This document shows positions 28,001-36,316 of a stretch of 64,000 nt of DNA, piece after piece. A model generated the notes under the pieces. The model was not told where the DNA came from and made no database searches. It saw only the letters and a list, made by a program, of their open reading frames with translations. The stretch comes from an uncultured Victivallis sp. GTDB taxonomy: Bacteria > Verrucomicrobiota > Lentisphaeria > Victivallales > Victivallaceae. Location of the stretch: assembly GCA_944389895.1 (NCBI GenBank), contig CALXOA010000090.1:25875-89874 (forward strand), read 5' to 3'. Position 1 is the first letter of the stretch. Each line of letters starts with the position of its first letter. Made by a program: the position numbers and the translations under genes.

Positions 28001-28373
28001 CGCGCTCTCCAGCTACGGAGACCGGGCCATCAACTGGTTCGATCCGAGTTGTCCCTCCCATGTTCGCAACGCAGTCAACGACGCCTACCGTGATACGCTG
28101 CTGCCCCAGCCGCCGCTGGCGACGGCACAGGACGCCGAGTGTGTGATCCTCGTCCGTCCCGGAGAGACGGTCTGGAGCATCTCCCCGGAGGGGGAACGCT
28201 ACGGAGTCATCGCCGATGCGGCGGGGAAAGCCCACTTTCAGTTTGACCGTCCGGGCCCCCGCCGGTTCCTTGCGTCCGGCAGAGAACAGACCTTTGAAGT
28301 TCCTTCGCGCGCCCCCTACGCCGCCATCCCCGGTTTCAACCGGATCACAACATTTCACCTGACAGGAGAATGA
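25029..28373 (+). CDS. Secreted GH2-like glycoside hydrolase with central coiled coil
   Basis: 1114 residues from the ATG at 25029 (MKLLKLILAAAALPLAAAE signal peptide). An N-terminal beta-sandwich region (about 20-310, including VRFRLGSDDDHKLYVNG) is followed by a heptad-rich segment (about 316-380, many Glu, Leu and Arg). The GH2 sugar-binding, Ig-like and TIM-barrel domains follow. Catalytic residues are predicted as E793 (STDNEI, acid/base) and E884 (IFGESLY, nucleophile). The coiled coil inside a GH2 enzyme is unusual and suggests oligomerisation or binding to a partner. Substrate unknown, probably a beta-galactoside or beta-glucuronide in rhamnose-containing plant glycan. The next gene starts 2 nt after the stop. 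Confidence 0.85.
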   Translation: MKLLKLILAAAALPLAAAETTKEGWIADWLVGGPFPSYQVEDRGTGFDTDFLNGEESFRPFPGLKQEVQFLADRGKLIAGIGSTNEWGFSESRTIPVVWKPMHFERPERIELNGFFSPIDDHFVYYAACWIESPETQQVRFRLGSDDDHKLYVNGKLIGSSATSQDIMPDNFIYSGELKRGLNSLLLKVVDRTGGTGYCVALSDGRDRPLAGLRIHTDDPRRATGADVWENGFGARFEFSSPELFSDTAPLLKLHFFPPVAGDYELRLGNAETRITDRGVWELSPALKTGENPLRLEVREKGRIVAVLEHSVTVYSRETLEQENAALSRELEELRATRKKLDGEFRESARRLAELKKRLAESRSALEARYTAEHATAAAQGSASISEELPGSDTRSRLCLNGEWRIGSSRDHIDGTVRLPAPMHDRFFRSWYYPLKNRTGDPGGEVIPLPGWEEFHFDERMCDGDVWFAREFEVDDPSGNAFFVSENIYGKITLYLNGMECGTYAGRIGIVEIPLQNVRRGINRLEIHFTSPGRAFGYFVNGKYGLQGDLYVDFQAPVRVSDVWVKPSWRKAALKTQSTIENRSDKPVKFRLRQYAVRDGRIRFRLPERTGTLAPGKTATLDNRGRWADPALWSPEHPELYELVSDLEVEGRLVDRRRDRFGFREFWIHATDFYLNGKRIILQGDVGHADWNNAKLCDVAWPLYRGDGINTLRIHDSSYWSAEFFRKCDELGMLAYAQMYPVLHRGRPNPEKFTTIEEWLKDPLHQFNLDAYRAWHRMIRNSPSVVIYSTDNEILTQAWDRLDQLEYNLRNDRLGAMYGRFVKSLDPDIVITRDGDIGTWNHKGRWFEDPPCDTANYHYPDYNPELWVKNWQSTYEFRPVIFGESLYCSYGANDWTGALPSVVARKAETVRRIASLYREQEIPAQIYMGLGLDGFIQLNPDGSGSPWGIPGETPQALAAREQQASPRTYPWRPVEWPALSGRGQRPQAVSIALSSYGDRAINWFDPSCPSHVRNAVNDAYRDTLLPQPPLATAQDAECVILVRPGETVWSISPEGERYGVIADAAGKAHFQFDRPGPRRFLASGREQTFEVPSRAPYAAIPGFNRITTFHLTGE

Positions 28374-28375
28374 AC

Positions 28376-29056
28376 ATGAAAAAAACGCTTCTCACCCTGA
28401 CCGCCGCCGCGACGCTCCTGATACCGGGCTTCGCCGACAATGCGCTCACCCGGAACCGTGAACTTAAATCCGAACTGGCACGGGAACGCAAAGCTCTGGA
28501 AGCCGCCCGGGAAAAGAACCGCGCCGAACGCAACAGCATCATCACGCTCGAACAGACCATCGCCCGTGTGGAAGGGACCACCCCCGCGCCGGCGACCGTC
28601 CCCGCGGCCCGGCTCCTCTTCGCAAACTCCTTTCAGGAGAACTTCAACGGCTTCGGGAAGAATCCCGCAGAATGCGACGCCGCGATCGTCGAAATCGGAG
28701 GAGCCAAGGCGTTGCGCCTTGTTTCCCCCGACGGGAAAATGGCCTGCATTCAGCGGGGGTTCGCGGTTCCGGAGGGGGCCACGATCCAACTCACCGTAAA
28801 GATGAAGGCGGAAAATGTCGTGCGCCTGAAGCCCCTCGCTCACACCGGAACCAAATTCATGCTGATGGTCACCAGGGACGGGAAGACGATCTGGCCGGAA
28901 GTGATGCCGCAGCAGGGATCGTTTGACTGGACAGAACAGCGTTTCCGGCAGGAGATTCCCTTCGGCGTCAAGAACGTAGTGCTGGTGCTCGGGCTTCAGG
29001 GAGCAACCGGAACCGTTTACTTCAAGGATCTGAAAGTCGAAGTCCTGGAGAAATAA
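28376..29056 (+). CDS. Secreted coiled-coil protein with beta-sandwich domain
   Basis: 226 residues; the ATG at 28376 is chosen because AGGAG lies seven bases upstream (an ATG at 28370 overlaps the previous stop). Signal peptide MKKTLLTLTAAATLLIPGFA, then a charged helix with heptad pattern (about 23-62), then a beta-rich domain (SFQENFNGFGKN to the end) like carbohydrate-binding modules. No catalytic motif seen. Because the preceding enzyme also has a coiled coil, the two may assemble through their helices, with this protein as a binding subunit. That is inference. Confidence 0.7.
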   Translation: MKKTLLTLTAAATLLIPGFADNALTRNRELKSELARERKALEAAREKNRAERNSIITLEQTIARVEGTTPAPATVPAARLLFANSFQENFNGFGKNPAECDAAIVEIGGAKALRLVSPDGKMACIQRGFAVPEGATIQLTVKMKAENVVRLKPLAHTGTKFMLMVTRDGKTIWPEVMPQQGSFDWTEQRFRQEIPFGVKNVVLVLGLQGATGTVYFKDLKVEVLEK

Positions 29057-29058
29057 AA

Positions 29059-31161
29059 ATGCAGACTCCGTCGGTCCGCCATATCTGGGGAAAGGATTTC
29101 AAAGGCGACTGCTATCTCCGGCGCAACTTCGTCCTGCCGGAGAAGCCGTCACAGGCGGTACTGCGTCTCTTCGTCGATACCGGGTATGAACTCTTCCTGA
29201 ACGGGCGCTTCGTCGCTGCTCTCGACGAATGGAGCAACACGCGGACCTACGACGTCGGCGTATTTCTCCGGTCCGGCGACAACCTCGTCGCCATCCATTG
29301 TATCAATCATGGCGGTCACCGCGGATGCGCGGCGGAACTCCACTGCGACGGTTGTCGCGTGCTGGTCACCGGTGTCGGCTGGCGCAGCTGCGACGCGGAA
29401 CGCTGGGGCTGGCAGCTGCCTGCATTCGATGACCGAACCTGGCCCGAAGCGCTCCTGTTACCCCTCGACTGTGCGGGAAACTCCACCTGGGACGCGGCAG
29501 GCCCCGGAAAAGATACGATCATTCCGAATCTGACCAACTCCCCCTTTTTCGCCCGTGAGGTTCCCCGGGGCATCGATTCTCCCTTCTACCGGCAGGAGAA
29601 GACGGGGGAGGATGAACCGGGTTATCCGGAACGGTTCCCGGTTCCCCGGGTGCTCACGGCAGACGGGGTCGAGGAACACGGCGGAAAACGTTACCTCGTT
29701 TCCGCCGCCGAACGTTGGCAGGGGCCCGGTCTCTCCTTCGATTTCGGGGGGGAAGTCGTCGGTTACTTCCGGCTCCGGCTGGAATCGGTCGGCCGGATCC
29801 GTTTTCGGCTCAGCTACGGAGAGACCGTCGATGAGATCATCCGGCCGCCGGAACCGGAAATGCTGCTCTCGCGGATGCTCACGGAAGAGTATTCGCTGCC
29901 ACCGGGGCGCCAGGAGTTCGAAAGCAGAATCAGAAGCGGCTGCCGCTTCGTCAGAGTCGAATTTTTCCACTGCCCGGAAGTGGTCTCCGTCTCCGGCTGG
30001 CATCTGCGCAGTTCGCTCTATCCGGTCCACTACCGTGGGACCTTCCACTGTTCCGATCCGGATTTCAACCGACTGTGGCAGATGAGCCGCAGGACGCTTC
30101 ACCTCTGCATGCAGGAATACTATCTCGACGCTCCCAAACGCGACCGCTTCCTCTGGGTCGGCGACACCCGGCTGGAGGCGCTGTTCAACTACTACGCGTT
30201 CGGCGACCTCGAACTTTTCCGTTTCTGCTGGCGGGAAATCGCCCGTGTCCAGTATCCGGACGGAGCGATTCCGTCGGCGATGGAACGGGGCAATTCGATC
30301 CTGTGGGATTACGTGGCACACTGGGTTATCGCCCTGCGCGACTATTACCGGTTGAGCGGTGACAAGAGTTTCCCGCTCGAACTGAAACATCCGCTTCTCG
30401 CGGCAGTCGGCTGGCTGGAAGCCAGAGCAGATTCCGACGGACTGATCGCGATTCCCGTCAATCCCTATCCTCTCTGGATGGTCGTGCTCAACGGCCGTAC
30501 CGGCAAGGCTCCCGATTTCAACCGGCTGTTCCTGGAATCCCTGGAAACCGCCGAACTGGTCTGCCGTCTCGACGGAGACAATTCGGGTGCGGAACATTAT
30601 CGGAAATCAGCTGCACGAACCGCGGAGGCGCTGGGAAAACTGGCGGATCCTCTGCCGGAAAAGATCAACACCTGGATCGATGCTTATCTGTGGACCGACC
30701 GGCTTTATGCGCAGGGACGGTACGTGGAAGCGGAAACGCTGTTCCGCCGCTGCTGGATCGATCAGGAGTATTGCGGGATGAACACATTGCCGGAGCTGCC
30801 GCAACGCTTACGCCGCATGCCGGTCGATGTTCCGGATCAGACAGCGACCGGCTGCCTCAGCCTTTGTCACGGATGGGCGGCGGCCCCACTGGCGCTGCTC
30901 CCGGCAAGGGTCGCCGGAATCCAGCCTCTCGCCCCCGGTTACACGCGGTTCCGGGTTTGTCCGGTGCCCGGGGCACTGACCTGGCTGGAAACGATCGTGC
31001 CGACCCCCCATGGAGACATTGAATTTTCCTGGCGCCGTGACGGAAAAATCAGGCTGTGCGTGCCGGCGGGAACCACCGCGGAACTGCAGACGGGAAACGA
31101 TCCCGTAGAAGTGCTCCCGCCCGGAATCCACGAGCGGGAGTTCACCTCCACCCCACGCTGA
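29059..31161 (+). CDS. Alpha-L-rhamnosidase-like glycoside hydrolase (GH78 type)
   Basis: 700 residues, ATG preceded by GGAG. N-terminal beta domains include a galactose-binding-like fold (TGYELFLNGRFVA), then an (alpha/alpha)6 barrel. The barrel entry motif near residues 357-370 reads DAPKRDRFLWVGD, matching the D-x-P-x-R-(D/E)-R-x-x-W-x-GD signature of bacterial rhamnosidases that carries the acid/base region. No signal peptide, so it should act on imported oligosaccharides in the cytoplasm. Last gene of the LacI-controlled operon (2-nt gap). Released rhamnose would feed RhaA encoded upstream. Confidence 0.88.
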   Translation: MQTPSVRHIWGKDFKGDCYLRRNFVLPEKPSQAVLRLFVDTGYELFLNGRFVAALDEWSNTRTYDVGVFLRSGDNLVAIHCINHGGHRGCAAELHCDGCRVLVTGVGWRSCDAERWGWQLPAFDDRTWPEALLLPLDCAGNSTWDAAGPGKDTIIPNLTNSPFFAREVPRGIDSPFYRQEKTGEDEPGYPERFPVPRVLTADGVEEHGGKRYLVSAAERWQGPGLSFDFGGEVVGYFRLRLESVGRIRFRLSYGETVDEIIRPPEPEMLLSRMLTEEYSLPPGRQEFESRIRSGCRFVRVEFFHCPEVVSVSGWHLRSSLYPVHYRGTFHCSDPDFNRLWQMSRRTLHLCMQEYYLDAPKRDRFLWVGDTRLEALFNYYAFGDLELFRFCWREIARVQYPDGAIPSAMERGNSILWDYVAHWVIALRDYYRLSGDKSFPLELKHPLLAAVGWLEARADSDGLIAIPVNPYPLWMVVLNGRTGKAPDFNRLFLESLETAELVCRLDGDNSGAEHYRKSAARTAEALGKLADPLPEKINTWIDAYLWTDRLYAQGRYVEAETLFRRCWIDQEYCGMNTLPELPQRLRRMPVDVPDQTATGCLSLCHGWAAAPLALLPARVAGIQPLAPGYTRFRVCPVPGALTWLETIVPTPHGDIEFSWRRDGKIRLCVPAGTTAELQTGNDPVEVLPPGIHEREFTSTPR

Positions 31162-31179
31162 CACCGTCTCCAGGAAGAC

Positions 31180-33261
31180 TCAATGCACCGTCACCTCTTT
31201 CTCCAGCCGCCCTGAGCTGCAGTCGAAACGCGCTTCGATGATGCCGCGGGGAGTTTTGAAACGGTAACAGCCGCGCTGGAGACCGCCCGGCTGCGGTTCA
31301 AAACGAAACGCCTCCCAGCCCGGCTTCTCCGGCAGCAACCCGAAGAGCCGGCGCTGGATCACGTTGCCCGGCGCACTGCCCCACGGGTGAACAAAACTCA
31401 TGTTCGGTTTGAGTTCGGGATTCCACGCCTCGGTCGAGGTGGTCGCCCCGAAGTCGATCATCCGCAACCAGCTGCGGTCATCGTGGGCGGTCATCAGTTC
31501 CACCGCACGCTCCGCACGGCCGTACCGGAACAGCGCATCGAGGTAGAACTGCGCGCCATAGACGCTGCAGCGCATACCGGCACGATCGATGAACTCCACC
31601 GCCCGGCCGCAGGTCGCGTCATCGGCTAACCCGAACGCCAGCGCGAACACATTGGCGTGAAAACCGCAGTGCTCAGAAGTCATATTGTCCCGGAAAAGTC
31701 CGCGTTGTTGATCGAACAACCGGGCCCGGAAAGCCTCCCGGTTTTCTCTGGCCAGCCGCGCAAATTCCGCCGCATCAGCCGTTCTACCGAGATAACCGGC
31801 CAGTTGCGCGAGGTCGGTGAGATCGCGATGGAGAAATGCATTCGGCACCGCGTCCCCCGGGCCGAACTCATGCCCGTCGCGACATGACGCCGGCCAGTCC
31901 ACGATCACCCGCAGCGGAAATTCCATCACCAGCCCATCCCGCATCAGCGGGTGATACGAACACTCCACGACCAGACGGTCGTAAACCTGCCGCAACAGAG
32001 CGAGATCCCCGGTGTGCATGAAGTACTCATACACCACCGGGATCATGAACATCCGCCACTCACACGGCCAGGTGTAATGATTCATCTGATAGAGGATCGT
32101 CCGCCGGGCGGTCTCGGTATGCGATTCGACGGCGAAATGGGTCAGCATATTGATGTAGGCGTCAGCTTCATAAGCCATCCGCTCGCGGCTGGGACAGTCG
32201 AAATAAACATCGGGCGTGGCATACTCGACAGAGTTGCGACAGAGTTTCCAGACCCGCTCCAGCCGTTCATCCGAGCAGTGGAACTCCGATTCCGAACCGT
32301 TGAAAGGCATTCCGACCGCCAGCGCGGCGATGTCGGAGGCGACCAACCCCGGTGCGCCGACCAGTTCGGCGTAACGGAATGAGCGCAACCCGAAGTGCGA
32401 CAGCACCCCGCCGCCCTCCGGATAGTTCCATCCCTCCTGATAACAGTTTCCGGTGCGCATCTGAAAACGGACGCCTCCCCAGGGCAGCAGCTCCTCCCCG
32501 AGTCGCAACTCGACCAACCCGGCCACCCGGCGCGCCAGCTCAATACCCCCGAAGACCGCACGCCCGAAATCAACCACAAAACGCCCGTCCGGCAAAGCCT
32601 CGACCGACACGGGAGCGATCCGGGTCACGACATATTCCGGAGGCTCCTCCCCGTCCGGCTCCAGCGCCCCATCCGGAGCGGTAACCGTTGCAGGGAGCCA
32701 TGTGGAATCGTCGAATCCCGGCTCGAGCCATCCGAACGGCCAGCGTTCCCCTTCGATGTGCTCAGGCTGTTCTCCGGGGCCGAAGTGCCCCTTCGCTGCA
32801 TAGGCAATCGACGGCTTGCGCCAGCAGATCGGGCAGAAAACATCGTTGCCGGGCAATGTCTTCCAGTCGGCGCCGGAGACGATCTCCAGCCGGGTGTCGT
32901 CAAGATACTCAATGGACAGACGCAATGCAAAACCGTAACGTTCTCCGCGGGAAATCACACCGATCACATTCCGCCCGGGATGCAGCAGCGCGGTCACGTC
33001 GAAGTGCGAAACAACGGCACACCCGGTCTTGATCGCCCGGGCGGGGCCGAGCGCGGCCAGTTCTCCACCGAGGTAGACCCGGAACTTCAGGAAACTGCCG
33101 GCCAGCAGCCAGTTGGGATCCCCGCCGGGTTGAACCATCCACGACTGATAGGCATAGGAGTGCGGGTCGGCCGTCACGGTCAATTTCGCGCGACGTACCT
33201 GTCGATCCAGAGAAAATACCTTGCGGCTGAACGCATTGCCGAGTCCGCCGATGAAGTCCAT
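31180..33261 (-). CDS. Alpha-L-rhamnosidase (GH78 family)
   Basis: 693 residues, convergent with the preceding rhamnosidase and only 18 nt away from its stop. Canonical features: N-terminal beta domains with LKFRVYLGGEL, the barrel signature FDCPSRERMAYEADAY near residue 350, and the C-terminal active-site stretch TSTEAWNPE followed by FVHPWGSAPG. No signal peptide. It has its own promoter (33306-33333). The two rhamnosidases differ in sequence and probably act on different linkages or chain lengths. Confidence 0.92.
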   Translation of the reverse strand: MDFIGGLGNAFSRKVFSLDRQVRRAKLTVTADPHSYAYQSWMVQPGGDPNWLLAGSFLKFRVYLGGELAALGPARAIKTGCAVVSHFDVTALLHPGRNVIGVISRGERYGFALRLSIEYLDDTRLEIVSGADWKTLPGNDVFCPICWRKPSIAYAAKGHFGPGEQPEHIEGERWPFGWLEPGFDDSTWLPATVTAPDGALEPDGEEPPEYVVTRIAPVSVEALPDGRFVVDFGRAVFGGIELARRVAGLVELRLGEELLPWGGVRFQMRTGNCYQEGWNYPEGGGVLSHFGLRSFRYAELVGAPGLVASDIAALAVGMPFNGSESEFHCSDERLERVWKLCRNSVEYATPDVYFDCPSRERMAYEADAYINMLTHFAVESHTETARRTILYQMNHYTWPCEWRMFMIPVVYEYFMHTGDLALLRQVYDRLVVECSYHPLMRDGLVMEFPLRVIVDWPASCRDGHEFGPGDAVPNAFLHRDLTDLAQLAGYLGRTADAAEFARLARENREAFRARLFDQQRGLFRDNMTSEHCGFHANVFALAFGLADDATCGRAVEFIDRAGMRCSVYGAQFYLDALFRYGRAERAVELMTAHDDRSWLRMIDFGATTSTEAWNPELKPNMSFVHPWGSAPGNVIQRRLFGLLPEKPGWEAFRFEPQPGGLQRGCYRFKTPRGIIEARFDCSSGRLEKEVTVH

Positions 33262-33305
33262 ATCATTCCGTCTCCTGAGTTGTGCTCTGCATTGTTATCC
33301 GGGAC

Positions 33306-33333
33306 AATATACTTCCAACCCCGGTTAAAACAA
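33306..33333 (-). promoter_or_regulatory. Predicted promoter of the second rhamnosidase gene
   Basis: On the minus strand TTGTTT (33333-33328), a 16-bp spacer and TATATT (33311-33306) lie about 45 bp upstream of the ATG at 33261. Confidence 0.45.
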
Positions 33334-33362
33334 GGTTCCGCAGCGGGAAAATCCCCTTCTTT

Positions 33363-34622
33363 TCAGGACAGGATGAAACGTTCGCCGCCGCGTTCCAGCA
33401 ATGTGGTGATCGCCCATACCAGAGCATCGACCCGATCCGGGCTGCCCGAAACGGTACCGGGAACAAAGGTTGTCATCTCCTCCTCCAGCTCCGGAAATAT
33501 GCCGGTGTGGGAAACCCTTCTCTGCTCGTAGAGCGCCGCCACCGGCTCGGCACGTGCCCCTTTGCCGCGCACCGCCCGGACGCCGCGGAAACTCACATCG
33601 GGATCGATCGAATGTACCACTGTTTCGATCAGGTCCCCCCCGTTGTTGACTTCGCCGACCATCCGGTCCGCCTTCCACCGCCGGTACTCGTCGACCGCCC
33701 GGCGCGCCCATTCGGCCGGAGTTCCAACGCAACTGGCATCGGAGAGCACGTAGAACCGTCCGTCCATCCCGCGGGCAGCGGTGACGATCCCGGTCGCATC
33801 CGAGGTACGGTTCGCGGTCACGGCGGGATCGACTCCTACCACGATCCGTTCCAGCTCATGCGCAGGAGGCAGCGGGGTGCGGGCGCAGTCGATCACCGCA
33901 CGGCTCCACAGTGCGCCGGCAAGATCATCGAGCCAGGCTCCGAACTGAAAACGCTGCCGTTGCCGCTCGGAGAGACCGGCCAGCGTCTCCTCGATGTACC
34001 CTTCCGGCAGATTGGCGCGGTTGGAATCCGGATTCATCAACATCGAAGCGTAATTTTCAGGATGCGCCAGCGGCAGATTGGTAACCGGATCGCGCTTCTC
34101 CACAAAGAGCCGATAACTCCAGTGGGATTTCCCCGCCGGATTGCAGTCAAAATAGGCGCGATTGCGCAATGCGGTCCGCTGGGCCAGCCGGGTCAGAGCG
34201 GTATTGACCGCCCCGTAATCGATCTCTGAACACTCGTTGAAATAGATCGTCGCAAATTCACGTCCCAGAATCCGGTCGGCCCGTTCCGCCGAATCGAGTC
34301 CCCCCAGCCAGATCTCCGACTGATTCGGCAGCCGAAGGAAGCCGTCACTGCAGTTCTCCCGGAACTTCAGCCCCGGGAAAGCGAGTCGCACCACCTTCGG
34401 CAGCGTATCGAGCCGAATCGCCTGCCGTACCCCATTCGCCCGGAAACGCAGGATCGCATGGCGACTGCCCGGAGCCCGCAATGCCCGCACCAGCAGCGCG
34501 TAGACGAGAATGAAGGTCTTGCCGGAACGTGATCCGCCGAAAAGCAACACGTAACGGGCGGGACCGCCCAGCAGGGCCAACGCTTCGCATTGAGCTGCGG
34601 TCTTGCGGAACTTTCCATCCAT
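33363..34622 (-). CDS. Phage-type terminase large subunit (isolated)
   Basis: 419 residues from the ATG at 34622 (a TTG at 34640 overlaps the gene upstream). Walker A is GGSRSGKT at 29-36, Walker B is seen in TIYFNECSE. The RNase-H-like nuclease domain begins with VVGVDPAV (D265), followed by a later acidic stretch SPDRVDALVWA. All features of a viral packaging ATPase/nuclease are kept, so it looks intact. Only one further candidate phage gene accompanies it; no portal, capsid, integrase or lysis genes are near. It may be a prophage remnant or a domesticated cargo gene. Confidence 0.85.
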   Translation of the reverse strand: MDGKFRKTAAQCEALALLGGPARYVLLFGGSRSGKTFILVYALLVRALRAPGSRHAILRFRANGVRQAIRLDTLPKVVRLAFPGLKFRENCSDGFLRLPNQSEIWLGGLDSAERADRILGREFATIYFNECSEIDYGAVNTALTRLAQRTALRNRAYFDCNPAGKSHWSYRLFVEKRDPVTNLPLAHPENYASMLMNPDSNRANLPEGYIEETLAGLSERQRQRFQFGAWLDDLAGALWSRAVIDCARTPLPPAHELERIVVGVDPAVTANRTSDATGIVTAARGMDGRFYVLSDASCVGTPAEWARRAVDEYRRWKADRMVGEVNNGGDLIETVVHSIDPDVSFRGVRAVRGKGARAEPVAALYEQRRVSHTGIFPELEEEMTTFVPGTVSGSPDRVDALVWAITTLLERGGERFILS

Positions 34623-34624
34623 CC

Positions 34625-36076
34625 TCAATGCCGGCTCCAATAGTCCGCATTCCAGGAAAATCCTCCCGGTGCGAGCAGGAAGGTCCGACGGATCCGGGTA
34701 TGTACCTCGCCGGAATCATCGACAACTTCCGAACTCGATTGCCGGTCCCGCAGAAATGAACCGCTGCAACCGGCGATCGTCGCGGACTCGACCCGGACCG
34801 CGATCCACTCAGCAAGGACAGGCATATTGTCAACGGTATCGCCGGGCCGGTAACTCGTCTCCGTAATCTCAAGCGTACGCAATGTACTCTCGGCACAGTT
34901 GACCGGAAGCACATTGTTCGTGGAAAACGGACACTGCCCGGAGGCGTTCCAGCCGGCAATCGGAAGCAATCCGCCGCCGGGCGCCCGGCGGTAACCGGCC
35001 ATCTCGGCGGAAAGATGAAACTCCGCGGTGTCCACCGCGTACTCAAGACGATCCGGTAAATCGGAGTTCTCTTCGATCCGCCGGGTGTACAGACCGGGGT
35101 TGGCCCGGTGTTGAAGTTCAAGTTCGATCCGGCATTCGGCGGGCGAACGAACTTCCGGAACGACACGGGTCACAATGCAGCCGGCCTCACTCCAGCTGGA
35201 ACCATCGGTACCGACCAGACCGTAAAAACCGGCCAGATCCTCCGGACGAACCTGATGTACGGTGTTCCAGATGATCTCGCGGAGGGCAACTCCGCGGCTG
35301 CTGAATCCGAAGAACTCCTCACGCCGCACGGCAGAGAGCAGCCGGGTGGAAACCTCACGCGCCGTGAGCGTCACATCAAACCCGATGACGCCATGAGCCT
35401 TCGATTCGACCCGGTCGAGGAAGAAGTTCGTGCCACCCCACTCCGCGGCGGTTCCCGGCGCATGGGAGGAAAAGAAACCGTCAGCCTCGGCGGTCCCGAC
35501 AAACCAGCTCTGTTCGGCGGAGGAAACGCCGTCCTCATCCTTTCCCCGGACCACGCCTCCGAGCGCACAGCAAGAGACTTCGCGGCCGGTTACGGTAAAT
35601 TCGAAAACCCGCCCGTCGAGATCACGCTCTTCACAACTCTCACAGGAGAACATGCCGCCATCCCACTCGAGCGGCTGACCGGGTTTCGGCATCCCTTCGC
35701 GCCCGGCTGCGGAAGTCCGCCAGGTGGCACTGCGGGTGACGCCTCCGTCGCTGTCACGTTTTTCCATGATCTCTCCAACCGGTTCCGGCTCCTCCCCCAG
35801 ACGGGCGCCGGAGAAGGTGACACGTAGCGATGCAAGTTCTTCCGGAGCAAAGACAATCTCGGTGACAAACCATTGTTCGGACCAGGTGAATGTCCCATCG
35901 GCGGCCGGAATCCGGAAGGGATCCCCGACCTTCCCCGCCCAATTCCGGACCGCTTCGGCAAAGGCGCCGGGGGCCTCCGCCGGTTCCTGCCGAAGTTCCC
36001 AGCTACTCTCTATTGTGAATCTGCGGTCGTTTCCGATCTTCATCGCCAGATGCGGCGAACAGCGAGCCATCAACAT
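34625..36076 (-). CDS. Unrecognised protein with internal repeats, next to terminase
   Basis: 483 residues from the ATG at 36076, preceded by AGGAGG at eight bases. The terminase ATG follows its stop after 2 nt, so they form one transcript. The protein is acidic and beta-rich. It shows a repeated pattern: a WSEQWFV or SSAEQSWFV block, then a W-GG-F block (EWDGGMFS, EWGGTNFF), then a F-VT-REVS block (FEFTVTGREVS, FDVTLTAREVS); a further SSWSEAGCIVTR block occurs later. This suggests three or four copies of a domain of about 90-110 residues. Phage structural or tail-type protein is possible from context only. Confidence 0.65.
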   Translation of the reverse strand: MLMARCSPHLAMKIGNDRRFTIESSWELRQEPAEAPGAFAEAVRNWAGKVGDPFRIPAADGTFTWSEQWFVTEIVFAPEELASLRVTFSGARLGEEPEPVGEIMEKRDSDGGVTRSATWRTSAAGREGMPKPGQPLEWDGGMFSCESCEERDLDGRVFEFTVTGREVSCCALGGVVRGKDEDGVSSAEQSWFVGTAEADGFFSSHAPGTAAEWGGTNFFLDRVESKAHGVIGFDVTLTAREVSTRLLSAVRREEFFGFSSRGVALREIIWNTVHQVRPEDLAGFYGLVGTDGSSWSEAGCIVTRVVPEVRSPAECRIELELQHRANPGLYTRRIEENSDLPDRLEYAVDTAEFHLSAEMAGYRRAPGGGLLPIAGWNASGQCPFSTNNVLPVNCAESTLRTLEITETSYRPGDTVDNMPVLAEWIAVRVESATIAGCSGSFLRDRQSSSEVVDDSGEVHTRIRRTFLLAPGGFSWNADYWSRH

Positions 36077-36259
36077 CGATCTTCCCTCCTGCTCTGTTTT
36101 TCCCGCGGCCCTTCGCCGCACGAAGCACGACGACGCCGCCAGCAACCGGAACAGTTGTCAACCCGGACCACGGAGGAAATGATTCATTCAGATCAGAACA
36201 AGTTACGCTTTTTTTACGTTTTTATCCGGAACCCATGCGGCATTTCGGCGGAGATGCGC

Positions 36260-36265
36260 TATAAT
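36260..36265 (+). promoter_or_regulatory. Predicted -10 box of the lactonase gene
   Basis: TATAAT at 36260-36265, about 52 bp upstream of the ATG. The corresponding -35 position (GCGGCA) is a poor match, so an activator may be needed. Confidence 0.35.
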
Positions 36266-36316
36266 AAAATAAAACAAAGCACAACCCAACCGTCAACCAC
36301 AGGGAGAAAAACAGAA

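Noticed and set aside
33287..33299. Sequence resembling the core of the E. coli lac operator (GGATAACAATG on the minus strand)
   Set aside because: Short chance match, not palindromic here, and unrelated to the operator found upstream of the local LacI-family gene.
33363..36076. Prophage
   Set aside because: Only a terminase and one unknown gene. No integrase, portal, capsid, tail or lysis genes and no att repeats seen.
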